A model generated the notes under the pieces. It saw only the letters and a list, made by a program, of their open reading frames with translations. It made no database searches and was not told the DNA's origin. A stretch of 64,000 bases of DNA from Rhodococcus triatomae. Its GTDB lineage: Bacteria; Actinomycetota; Actinomycetes; Mycobacteriales; Mycobacteriaceae. Where the stretch lies: NCBI RefSeq assembly GCF_014217785.1, contig NZ_CP048814.1, forward strand, positions 3,596,001 to 3,660,000, given 5' to 3'. The translations under genes were made by a program, and so were the position numbers. This document shows positions 34,965 through 43,098 of this stretch, in pieces (the stretch's first letter is position 1; every line of letters begins with the position of its first letter).

Positions 34965-35335
34965 CAGTGAGTCGCCCCCGGCTCGGCGGACACGGTGGAC
35001 ACGGCGGACCGGTGGGCGATCTGTGACCCGATCTCCACGCAGAGCACGCCCACTCCCACGAGCACGATCCCGATGACCATGACGAGGGTGAGAGGCTCGG
35101 CGAAGAGGACGGCGGCTGCCGCCGCGGTGAGGGCGACACCGACCGCGCCCCAGATCCCGTAGGCCACACCGAGCGGCATGCCCGCCCGCAGGGTGAATCC
35201 GAGAAGGACGAAGGCACTGACGTAGCCGAGCACGACGAGGACGTACCACCCGGGATGGTCGAGTGCGGCCTTCAGGGACAGTGATCCGGTGACCTCGCAG
35301 GCGATGGCTCCGGCGAGAAAAGCCCATCTGTTCAC
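34964..35335 (-). CDS. SMR-family transporter subunit 1
   Basis: A 123-residue SMR protein with the same four-helix plan: AGAIACEVTGSLSLKAA carries the membrane Glu, and GVAYGIWGAVGVALTAAA the signature. It has a polar C-terminal extension of about 20 residues that its partner lacks. The GTG start at 35335 has GGGGAGAG upstream. It is the first gene of the SMR-SMR-FdhF operon and is divergent from dnaE2, with the LexA-controlled promoter in between. Confidence 0.85.
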   Translation of the reverse strand: MNRWAFLAGAIACEVTGSLSLKAALDHPGWYVLVVLGYVSAFVLLGFTLRAGMPLGVAYGIWGAVGVALTAAAAAVLFAEPLTLVMVIGIVLVGVGVLCVEIGSQIAHRSAVSTVSAEPGATH

Positions 35336-35373
35336 AGGCTGCACTCTCCCCGAGATCGTCGGCGCTCGCACAG

Positions 35374-35402
35374 TTGCTCCCGACGCAGCCGCACCGTATC
35401 AT
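35374..35402 (+). promoter_or_regulatory. Promoter of dnaE2
   Basis: TTGCTC at 35374-35379, 17 bases, then TATCAT at 35397-35402. The -10 touches the LexA box. The start would lie near 35409, giving a leader of about 120 bases before the ATG at 35530. Confidence 0.55.
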
Positions 35403-35417
35403 CGAACGTACATTCGA
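35402..35417 (+). promoter_or_regulatory. LexA (SOS) box upstream of dnaE2
   Basis: TCGAACGTACATTCGA matches TCGAAC-N4-GTTCGA with one mismatch. dnaE2 is a known LexA target in mycobacteria. The box is also about 67 bases from the divergent SMR start. Confidence 0.85.
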
Positions 35418-35529
35418 ACAGATGTCCTTCCCCTCCGGCATCGTCGAGAAGCCCGGCAGTCGGAGAAATCGGCGGTCGGCCCGAGAAGCGGTGGCGAGAA
35501 ATCGTGTGACCGAGGCAGGAGGGGCAGCA

Positions 35530-38500
35530 ATGGGCTGGGGAAACGGTCCGCCGACATGGGCGGAGATGGAGCGGGTGCTGTCCGGTCGCCCCGGACGGGA
35601 GCCGGACAGCCCGGGCGATGGCGGGGACAGCCCGGCGTGGTCGAGGCGTAGAGGCGAATACCGGGTCGGCGCGGCGCGGCGCCGAACCGGGGCGGTGCCC
35701 TACGCCGAACTGCATGCGCACTCCGCATTCAGCTTCCTCGACGGTGCCGCCTCCCCGGAAGAACTGGTGGAGGAGGCGGCGCAACTCGGGCTCGAGGCGC
35801 TCGCCCTCACCGATCACGACGGGTTCTACGGAGTGGTCCGGTTCGCCGAGGCCGCACGCGAATGGGGGATGCCGACCGTGTTCGGGTCCGAGCTGACCCT
35901 CGACGACGGGCACCTGCTGGTGCTGGCGCGGGGGCAGGAGGGCTATCGCCGGCTGTCCCGCCAGATCGCGGCGGCGCATCTGGCGGGCGGGGCGAAAGGG
36001 GTGCTCCACTACAACCTGGACGAGCTGACCGAGGCGGCAGGTGGGCACTGGCAGATCCTCACCGGCTGCCGGAAGGGCCATGTCCGGCACGCCCTCGCCG
36101 AATCCGGGCCGGACGCGGCTGCGGTGCGGCTACGAGAGTTGGTCGACCGTTTCGGCGCGGACCGGGTGACGGTCGAGCTCACCCGGCACGGGATACCCAC
36201 CGACGACGAGCGTAATGCGGCCCTCGCGGCCCTGGCACGCAGTCACGGGCTGTCGACGATCGCCTCCACCGCGGCGCATTTCGCACGTCCGGAGCAGCGC
36301 CGGCTGGCGATGGCGATGGCGGCCGTCGGTGGCCGGCAGAGCCTGGACGACGCGGTCGGCAGGCTGCCGCCCACCGGAGGAACGCACCTCAGGTCGGGGG
36401 AGGAGATGGCGCAACTGTTCGCGCGATACCCCGAGGCGGTGCGCGAGGCCGCGCGGCTGGGCCTCGAGTGCGCCTTCGACCTGGACCTCATCGCCCCGGA
36501 GTTGCCGCCCTTCGACGTCCCGGACGGGTACAGCGAGGCCGGATGGTTGCGGGAACTCGCACTGACCGGGGCGCATCGGCGTTACGGGACGCCCGCGGAG
36601 AACTCGGCCGCCTACCGGCAGATCGAACACGAATTGGACGTCATCGAGACCATGGACTTCCCCGGCTACTTCCTGGTCGTCCACGACATCGTGCAGTTCT
36701 GCAAGGCCAACGACATCCTCTGCCAGGGAAGGGGTTCGGCTGCGAACTCGGCGGTGTGCTTCGCGATCGGGATCACCAACGTGGATCCGGTGCGCAACGA
36801 GTTGCTGTTCGAGCGCTTCCTCTCACCGGCCCGGGACGGGCCACCGGACATCGATCTCGACATCGAATCCGACCGGCGCGAGGAGGCCATTCAGCACGTC
36901 TACACCAAGTACGGGCGGGACTACGCGGCCCAGGTCGCCAATGTGATCACCTACCGGGGCAAGTCCGCCGTCCGGGACATGGCGCGCGCACTCGGGTTCT
37001 CCCAGGGACAGCAGGACGCCTGGAGCAGACAGATCGGCCGATGGTCCGGGGTCGACAAGGAGACCGGCACCGACATCCCACCCGCCGTGCTCGAGCTCGC
37101 CGCGCAGATCGAGGGCTATCCGAGGCATCTCGGCATCCACTCGGGAGGCATGGTGATCTGCGACCGTCCCATCGCGGACGTGTGCCCGGTCGAATGGGCC
37201 AGGATGGAGAACCGGAGCGTGCTGCAGTGGGACAAGGACGACTGTGCGGCAGCAGGTTTGGTGAAGTTCGATCTCCTCGGGCTGGGCATGCTGTCCGCTC
37301 TGCACTACATGATCGACCTGGCGGCGCAGCACAAGGGGATCGAGGTCGACCTCGCGCAGTTGGACCTGTCCGAGACGGCGGTCTACGAGATGCTGCAACG
37401 GGGCGATTCGGTGGGGGTGTTCCAGGTGGAGTCGCGGGCCCAGATGGCCACCCTTCCGCGTCTCAAACCGCGGCGCTTCTACGACCTGGTGGTCGAGGTG
37501 GCGCTCATCCGCCCGGGGCCCATCCAGGGCGGATCGGTGCACCCGTACATCCGCCGCCGCAACAAGCTCGAGCCGGTCGTCTACGACCACCCCTGTCTCG
37601 AGCCGTCGTTGCAACGCACCTACGGTGTCCCGCTCTTCCAGGAGCAGCTCATGCAGATGGCCGTCGACGCCGCGGGATTCACCCCCGCCGAGGCGGATCA
37701 GCTGCGCCGGGCGATGGGTTCCAAACGGTCCACGGAGAAGATGGAACGATTGCGGGACAGGCTCTACCGAGGCATGCGCGAGTTGCACGGCATCGAGGGG
37801 GAAGTGGCGGACCGGATCTACGAGAAGCTCTATGCATTCGCCAATTTCGGTTTCCCGGAGAGCCATTCGCAGAGCTTCGCGTCGCTCGTCTTCTACTCGT
37901 CGTGGTTCAAACTGCACCATCCCGCGATCTTCTGCGCGGGGCTCCTGCGCGCCCAGCCGATGGGCTTCTACACTCCGCAGTCGCTGGTCGCCGACGCGCG
38001 GCGACACGGGGTCACGGTCCGCGGCGCGGACGTCAACGCCTCCCTCGCCCACGCCACCGTGGAATCGGAAGGGACGGTGGTCCGACTCGGGCTCGGCGAG
38101 GTCCGCCACATCGGCGAACCCCTGGCCCGGCGGATCGTCGAGGCCCGGGACCGGGGCGGTCCGTTCACGTCCTTCCTCGACCTCACCGGCCGGGTGGAAC
38201 TGAGCGTCCCCCAGGCCGAGTCCCTGGCCACGGCAGGAGCACTGGGGGGAGTCGGTCTCGGGCGCCGGGAGGCGCTGTGGGCTGCCGGGGCCGCAGCGGG
38301 CGAGCGCAGCGACCGGCTTCCGGGTCTCGGTGCGTCCACCCGCGCGCCCACCCTGCCGGGGATGAGCGACGTCGAACTGGCGGCCGCGGACGTCTGGGCC
38401 ACCGGGGTGTCTCCGGACAGCTACCCGACCGAGTTCCTGCGACCGCAACTCGATGCGCTCGGGGTGATCCCGGCGGCCCGGTTACTCGACGTCCCGGACG

Positions 38501-38775
38501 GGGACCGGGTGCTGGTCGGTGGTGCGGTCACCCACCGGCAGCGCCCGGCGACGGCCGCCGGGGTCACGTTCGTCAATCTCGAGGACGAGACCGGCATGGT
38601 CAACGTGGTGTGTTCGGTGGGTGTGTGGGCGAAGTACCGGAAGCTGGCCAATACCGCCGCGGCGCTGCTGGTGCGGGGCAAGGTACAGAACGCCGAGGGC
38701 GCGGTGACGGTGGTGGCGGACCGGCTGCAACTCATGGACCTGAGGATTCGGAGCAAGTCCAGGGATTTTCGATGA
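35530..38775 (+). CDS. dnaE2: Error-prone DNA polymerase DnaE2
   Basis: A 1081-residue C-family polymerase. The N-terminal PHP domain opens YAELHAHSAFSFLDGA, with LALTDHDGFYG soon after. The palm catalytic aspartates lie in PPDIDLDIESDRREEAIQHV at about residues 437-456. The start MGWGNGPPTWAEMERVL is characteristic of DnaE2 and has AGGAGGGG upstream; in-frame codons back to 35374 lie within the promoter. It needs ImuA' and ImuB for SOS mutagenesis; here they are 32 kb away, each unit carrying its own LexA box. The C-terminus holds an OB-fold region. Confidence 0.95.
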   Translation: MGWGNGPPTWAEMERVLSGRPGREPDSPGDGGDSPAWSRRRGEYRVGAARRRTGAVPYAELHAHSAFSFLDGAASPEELVEEAAQLGLEALALTDHDGFYGVVRFAEAAREWGMPTVFGSELTLDDGHLLVLARGQEGYRRLSRQIAAAHLAGGAKGVLHYNLDELTEAAGGHWQILTGCRKGHVRHALAESGPDAAAVRLRELVDRFGADRVTVELTRHGIPTDDERNAALAALARSHGLSTIASTAAHFARPEQRRLAMAMAAVGGRQSLDDAVGRLPPTGGTHLRSGEEMAQLFARYPEAVREAARLGLECAFDLDLIAPELPPFDVPDGYSEAGWLRELALTGAHRRYGTPAENSAAYRQIEHELDVIETMDFPGYFLVVHDIVQFCKANDILCQGRGSAANSAVCFAIGITNVDPVRNELLFERFLSPARDGPPDIDLDIESDRREEAIQHVYTKYGRDYAAQVANVITYRGKSAVRDMARALGFSQGQQDAWSRQIGRWSGVDKETGTDIPPAVLELAAQIEGYPRHLGIHSGGMVICDRPIADVCPVEWARMENRSVLQWDKDDCAAAGLVKFDLLGLGMLSALHYMIDLAAQHKGIEVDLAQLDLSETAVYEMLQRGDSVGVFQVESRAQMATLPRLKPRRFYDLVVEVALIRPGPIQGGSVHPYIRRRNKLEPVVYDHPCLEPSLQRTYGVPLFQEQLMQMAVDAAGFTPAEADQLRRAMGSKRSTEKMERLRDRLYRGMRELHGIEGEVADRIYEKLYAFANFGFPESHSQSFASLVFYSSWFKLHHPAIFCAGLLRAQPMGFYTPQSLVADARRHGVTVRGADVNASLAHATVESEGTVVRLGLGEVRHIGEPLARRIVEARDRGGPFTSFLDLTGRVELSVPQAESLATAGALGGVGLGRREALWAAGAAAGERSDRLPGLGASTRAPTLPGMSDVELAAADVWATGVSPDSYPTEFLRPQLDALGVIPAARLLDVPDGDRVLVGGAVTHRQRPATAAGVTFVNLEDETGMVNVVCSVGVWAKYRKLANTAAALLVRGKVQNAEGAVTVVADRLQLMDLRIRSKSRDFR

Positions 38776-38900
38776 CGATTCCCGGCCCGTGGAACAGCGG
38801 GGCTGGATTCGGCCCGCGTCCAGGCGTACCGTCGCATGGGTTTTGTAGGACACCCACGGGACGAGAACTCGTGCCGTGAGGCCGAGAACAGGAAACAGGC

Positions 38901-39209
38901 ATGACTGAAGTGGGCTTGAGTGCCTTGGAAGCCGCCATGGTGGACGGCGCTCCGGTGATCGACGTCCGCGAGGCCGACGAGTACGAACAACTGCGGGTCC
39001 CCGGCGCGACGCTGATCCCGCTCAGCCAGTTCGTCGAGCGGTGTTGCGAGATCCCCGATGCCGATACCGTCTATGTGATCTGCGGCGTCGGCGGACGCAG
39101 TCTGCAGGCCGCCCAGTATCTCGAGGCTCGCGGCATCCACGCGGTCTCGGTCTCCGGCGGAACTACCGCCTGGATGCAGTCGGGGCGACCGGTCGAAACC
39201 GGCGTCTGA
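38901..39209 (+). CDS. Single-domain rhodanese-like protein
   Basis: A 102-residue rhodanese module. The active-site loop VICGVGGRSLQAA contains Cys61 in the Cys-x-x-Gly-x-Arg-Ser form of sulfurtransferases, and VIDVREADEYEQLRVPGA is the conserved N-terminal strand and turn. It may carry sulfane sulfur to an unidentified acceptor. Its last 47 bases overlap the end of the convergent TDT transporter gene. The 125 bases between dnaE2 and this gene hold no other clear feature. Confidence 0.88.
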   Translation: MTEVGLSALEAAMVDGAPVIDVREADEYEQLRVPGATLIPLSQFVERCCEIPDADTVYVICGVGGRSLQAAQYLEARGIHAVSVSGGTTAWMQSGRPVETGV

Positions 39210-40236
39210 CGCCCGGCACGTCTCCGTCCTCGCCCGCCGCGTTCGCCGGCACGGCGAGGAGGGATCGGACCGTCGCAGCGGCGACCGCGGCCCACACCAG
39301 GCACAGCACGCCCCACAACACCAGTCCGAAGGCGCGAATCGCCTCCGAGCCCAGCGCGGCACCGAGTGCGGTGGCGCCGAGTGCGCAGGTCCCGAGCGGG
39401 AACGTGAAGCTCCACCAGGTCGGTGCGTAGTCGAGACCGCGGACGAATGCGGCCAGGGTGACCACCGTCAGCGCCGCGATCCCCGCGACACCCACGGAGC
39501 CGACCACGACTCCGTATCCGATCCCGAACGCGTGCAGGCCGCCGCGGTGGGACACCGTGCCGAGGAGATTCGCCGCGGCCACCGACTGCCCGACGACCCC
39601 GAGCGGAATCCACAGTGTGGGGAGCACCGGCCCCCGGGGCAACCCGCGGCGGTGGAGCCGCCGGGCAATCGGCACGGCCACCGCCACGGCAGCGGCGAGA
39701 GCCGCGGCGAACAGGACGTAGCAGAGGGCGAGGAACGCCACTCGTGCCGCGCCGTCGAGGTGCGCGACCAGTGCGGCCCCGGTCGCGGCGGAGACCATCG
39801 GCGGGACCACCGGCATCAGCCACGCCGGGACCGGATCGGCCGGGTACCCACCCCGCAACCGGCGCACCATCTCCACGTAGGTGACCGCTCCGAGCAGAGT
39901 CCCGGCGGTCCAGAGCGCGGCAGCCAGCGCCACCGAAGGGTGGTCGCCGAGGAGTGCTCGTCCCGCCGACCCGGACGCCGCCCCCACCGTGAGCAACCCC
40001 ATGGATACGGCACCGAAGAACGGGAACATCGCGGGGTCGTGCACGTCCGCACGGGCGTCGTCGGTGCGCCCCACCCAGCGATGGAGGTGGGCCGTTCCGA
40101 CGACCAGCAACAGTGTCGCGGAGAGTATCCAGAACACTTCGGCGGTCACGTGCAGCGCCGTGGTCTGCGGGCCGGCCGCAGCCACCACGGCGATGATTCC
40201 GGTCCCCATGACGGAGGCGAACCAGTTCGGGGTCAT
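39163..40236 (-). CDS. TDT-family transporter (tellurite resistance/C4-dicarboxylate, SLAC1 fold)
   Basis: A 357-residue membrane protein with about ten helices. The first, NWFASVMGTGIIAV, is the typical start of the TDT/SLAC1 family (TehA, Mae1), and the pore region includes PTWWSFTFPLGTCALGATALG. Members carry malate, sulfite or related anions. The ATG at 40236 is favoured; in-frame GTG at 40245 is possible. It is divergent from a LysR gene, a common pairing for this family. Confidence 0.8.
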   Translation of the reverse strand: MTPNWFASVMGTGIIAVVAAAGPQTTALHVTAEVFWILSATLLLVVGTAHLHRWVGRTDDARADVHDPAMFPFFGAVSMGLLTVGAASGSAGRALLGDHPSVALAAALWTAGTLLGAVTYVEMVRRLRGGYPADPVPAWLMPVVPPMVSAATGAALVAHLDGAARVAFLALCYVLFAAALAAAVAVAVPIARRLHRRGLPRGPVLPTLWIPLGVVGQSVAAANLLGTVSHRGGLHAFGIGYGVVVGSVGVAGIAALTVVTLAAFVRGLDYAPTWWSFTFPLGTCALGATALGAALGSEAIRAFGLVLWGVLCLVWAAVAAATVRSLLAVPANAAGEDGDVPGVRRRFRPVAPTASRR

Positions 40237-40293
40237 GCTTCTCACGGTGCCGGTGACGGGTGCCCGCCGGTAGAGGTCACGCTGTTGGCGGCC

Positions 40294-40310
40294 CACAACT
40301 CGAATTTGTG
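40294..40310. promoter_or_regulatory. LysR-type dyad between TDT and lysR
   Basis: CACAACTCGAATTTGTG: five-base arms CACAA and TTGTG around a seven-base centre, in the divergent promoter. It fits the T-N11-A pattern recognised by LysR proteins. Confidence 0.55.
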
Positions 40311-40342
40311 ACGGGGGAGGTCTTCGCAGGTAGGCTCGTTCG

Positions 40343-41239
40343 GTGCCCCTGTCTCCCCGCGTCCCCGACCTCGATGCCCTCGATGTGTTGCTGTCCGTCG
40401 AGCGGCTCGGCAGCATGGGTGCGGCCGGCCGCGAACACGGACTCAGCCAGCAGGCGGTCAGTGCCAGGGTTCGCTCGGCCGAGCGGCGGCTGGGCATCAA
40501 GATCTTCGACCGGCGAGCCACCGGCGTCCGGCCGACCGCCGAGGGCGCACTCGTCCTCGAATGGGCGACCCGGATCCTCGACGCCGCCGAGGAGCTGGCC
40601 TCCGGGGTGGCGGCACTGCGCGGCGAGCGCCGCGGCGGCGTCCGTGTGGCCGCCAGCATGACCATCGCGGAGTACCTGCTCCCCGCCTGGACGGTGACGA
40701 TGCGTCACCGCTTCCCCGATGTCGTCACCTCGGTGCAACTGCACAACTCGACCGAGGTCGCCGCCCGGGTACTCGCCGGGGAGGTCGACCTCGGGTTCGT
40801 CGAGGGACCGGAGATCCCGGCCGGCCTCGCGGCCAGGGAAGTGGCCCGGGACCGGCTCGTCGTCGTCGTGCCACCCGGGCACGACTGGGTGGCACGGGAC
40901 CCGATCCCCGTCGCCGAACTGGCCGCGACACCGCTGATCCAGCGCGAGCCGGGGTCCGGGACGCGGATCACCCTCGAACACGCCGTCCCGGACTGCGCTC
41001 CGCCGCTGCTCGAACTGACCTCCTGCACCGCGGTGAAGGCGGCGGTCGTGGCGGGCAACGCCCCGGCGGTGTTGTCCTCGCTGGCGGTCGCGACCGACGT
41101 CAAGGACGGGCGGCTGGTGCCGGTCGGGGTGGACGGTCTGCAGCTTCCGCGCCGTTTGACCGCGATCTGGGATCCGGTGCGCGGACTGCACGGCGCTTCG
41201 AGAGACTTCTTCGACATCGCGCTCGGTGCGACGACCTGA
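40343..41239 (+). CDS. LysR-family transcriptional regulator
   Basis: A 298-residue LysR protein. The helix-turn-helix is GSMGAAGREHGLSQQAVSAR near residues 23-42, preceded by the usual LDALDVLLSVERL and followed by a substrate-binding-like effector domain. It is divergent from the TDT transporter and most likely controls it, sensing the transported anion. The GTG start gives a standard length. Confidence 0.88.
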   Translation: MPLSPRVPDLDALDVLLSVERLGSMGAAGREHGLSQQAVSARVRSAERRLGIKIFDRRATGVRPTAEGALVLEWATRILDAAEELASGVAALRGERRGGVRVAASMTIAEYLLPAWTVTMRHRFPDVVTSVQLHNSTEVAARVLAGEVDLGFVEGPEIPAGLAAREVARDRLVVVVPPGHDWVARDPIPVAELAATPLIQREPGSGTRITLEHAVPDCAPPLLELTSCTAVKAAVVAGNAPAVLSSLAVATDVKDGRLVPVGVDGLQLPRRLTAIWDPVRGLHGASRDFFDIALGATT

Positions 41240-41285
41240 CGGAGCGCGGTCGGGTGACGGGCGCGGGTGACGACTGGGCGAGAAG

Positions 41286-41750
41286 TCAGGTGGCGCCCGG
41301 GAACCCGAACTGACGCCACGCCTCGTAGGTGACGACGGCGGCGGCGTTCGACAGGTTGAGCGAGCGGCGCCCCGGCAGCATGGGGATGCGCAGACGGGCG
41401 GTGACGTGTGGGTCGTCGAGCACTTCCGCGGACAGTCCGGTGGGCTCGGGTCCGAACAGGAGGACGTCGCCCTCGCGGTACTCCACGTCCGTGTACGACG
41501 TCTCGGCATGTGCGGTGAACGCGAACACCCGTGCGTCGCCGATCGCGGCCCACGCCGCAGCGAGGTCGGCGTGCACGGTGACCGAGGCGAGGTCGTGGTA
41601 GTCGAGCCCCGCACGCCGCAGCTTCGGCTCCGACAGGTCGAAGCCCAGTGGCCCCACCAGATGCAGCTCGCACCCCGTCCCGGCGACCAGGCGGATCGCG
41701 TTCCCCGTATTGGGGGGAATGCGGGGTTCGTGGAACATCACTCGGAACAC
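41286..41750 (-). CDS. trmL: tRNA (cytidine/uridine-34-2'-O)-methyltransferase TrmL
   Basis: A 154-residue SPOUT methyltransferase. The three motifs of the knot are visible: EPRIPPNTGNAIRLVAGTG, LLFGPEPTGLSAEV and RIPMLPGRRSLNLSNAAAVV. It 2'-O-methylates the wobble base of certain leucine tRNAs (family knowledge). The length equals TrmL and is shorter than general SpoU proteins. A GTG start is used at 41750; ATG at 41738 is an alternative. Confidence 0.88.
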   Translation of the reverse strand: MFRVMFHEPRIPPNTGNAIRLVAGTGCELHLVGPLGFDLSEPKLRRAGLDYHDLASVTVHADLAAAWAAIGDARVFAFTAHAETSYTDVEYREGDVLLFGPEPTGLSAEVLDDPHVTARLRIPMLPGRRSLNLSNAAAVVTYEAWRQFGFPGAT

Positions 41751-41836
41751 CGCAACAGCATAGGGAGACAGCGACGCGGAAAAGGTGGCGGGTCGAGACG
41801 CCGCGAAGGCATCGACCCGCCACCACGGTCCTGCGA

Positions 41837-43045
41837 TCAGCCGGTGTAGCTGACGGACGGATCGACGAACTCGTTCGTCACGAGATCCTCGGGTGTCAGA
41901 TCCTCGGGGATCGTCAGGCCCTGGGCCGCGTAGATCGGACGGAGGATGTCCACGAGTTCGGCCACCCGCTCGAGGTCGAAGTCCCCGAGCGCGGGTGTGG
42001 GACCGTTGTCCACCAGCCCGAGCTCGCGCATCGTGCTGACCGCGTACGCCGCATTACCCGTGTCGTACACCCATCCGGTGTCGTAGGCCGCGACCGAATC
42101 GACGATGATCGTGTTCGCGTGGTCGGGGGACTCCAGGTATCCGACGATGCTTCGCTGGATCACCGGCACCAGCTTCTCGAGGCACGCCGACGTCTCGTCG
42201 AGCCGGTCGCTGCGCACCGAGATCGTCGACTTGTAGGTGGGGAACCCCGCGTCGTGGACGAGTTCGTAGGCGACCGGTTTCTTCCAGCCCTCGACCTCGT
42301 TCTCGTACACGTAGGGTTCCGAACTCGCGAAACCCTGCTGCGCGTTGGCGCCACCCGCGGTGACGAAGTACGACGGCGTGCCGTCGTAGCTGCCGTCCAC
42401 CTGCTCCGGAGACAGGATTCCCGACCCGGTGAGGTAGTCTATGTACGGCTCGTCCTGCCGGTACAGCACGGTCACGTCCTCGGACTTCAGATCCGCGATC
42501 GTGCGGGCCTGCGGATAGGTCGCCGGGTCCCACATGATGATCTGCGGGCTCTTCTCGGTCGGTGCCAGGACACTGATCGTCGGGGTGCTCGCGTAGTTCG
42601 ACACCGCGTGATCGGCATCGACGAAGCCGAGCAGGATGTCCGGATCCTGATAGAGCTGTGAGGTGACGGACTGGAACCCGATCGCCGGCCCGCCGGCCCG
42701 GATCTCCAGATCGACACCGGTGTACTCGCCGTCCGCGAACAGGGGCCCGCTCGTGCGCTTGAGGTCGGCGTCGATCGCCGGGTCCGGGCCGAGGAGGTGG
42801 TACATGAATCCGGTCTCGGCCTGGGGGTTCCAGCCGGTCTGGACGACGACGGTTGCAGGGCAGTCCTGCGAGAGGTCGACGGCGCCGATCGGGCCGTCGT
42901 ACGCGGCCGGCTCGGAAGCGGCGTCGCTGCCGCAGCCGGCGAGGGCCACGGCGGTGAGCGCGGCCAGTGAGCAGGCGCCGGTGCGAGAGACGCCGGTGCG
43001 AGAGACGCCGAGGTGCCGGCGATGCGAGGAACTGGAGTGGGACAT
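41837..43045 (-). CDS. Solute-binding lipoprotein, NMT1/THI5-like, without linked permease
   Basis: A 402-residue exported lipoprotein; the signal peptide ends TAVALAGC with Cys38. The mature domain shows the NMT1/SsuA/nitrate-type binding fold: VVVQTGWNPQAETGFMYHL, then GGPAIGFQSVTSQLYQDPD and later PYIDYLTGSGILS. Such proteins feed ABC importers for sulfonates, thiamine pyrimidines or other small aromatics. No permease or ATPase gene is in the cluster. AGGAGG lies five bases before the ATG. It is the third gene after the amidohydrolase and the FAD oxidoreductase. Confidence 0.75.
   Translation of the reverse strand: MSHSSSSHRRHLGVSRTGVSRTGACSLAALTAVALAGCGSDAASEPAAYDGPIGAVDLSQDCPATVVVQTGWNPQAETGFMYHLLGPDPAIDADLKRTSGPLFADGEYTGVDLEIRAGGPAIGFQSVTSQLYQDPDILLGFVDADHAVSNYASTPTISVLAPTEKSPQIIMWDPATYPQARTIADLKSEDVTVLYRQDEPYIDYLTGSGILSPEQVDGSYDGTPSYFVTAGGANAQQGFASSEPYVYENEVEGWKKPVAYELVHDAGFPTYKSTISVRSDRLDETSACLEKLVPVIQRSIVGYLESPDHANTIIVDSVAAYDTGWVYDTGNAAYAVSTMRELGLVDNGPTPALGDFDLERVAELVDILRPIYAAQGLTIPEDLTPEDLVTNEFVDPSVSYTG
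42981..43010 (-). repeat. 15-base tandem repeat in signal peptide
   Basis: Two exact copies of GTGCGAGAGACGCCG (plus-strand reading), giving the repeated pentapeptide GVSRT in the n-region of the lipoprotein signal peptide. It keeps frame. Confidence 0.85.
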
Positions 43046-43098
43046 GAATCCTCCTGGGGGTGAGGGACGGCCGGGATCGGGGAAGATCGAGGGACGGA

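Noticed and set aside
33316-35217. A 633-codon minus-strand frame across the SMR and FdhF genes
   Set aside because: It is out of frame with all three, and its composition is typical of a GC shadow.
36468-38879. An 803-codon plus-strand frame inside dnaE2
   Set aside because: It is a frame-shifted reading of the polymerase gene, rich in Gly and Arg, without motifs.
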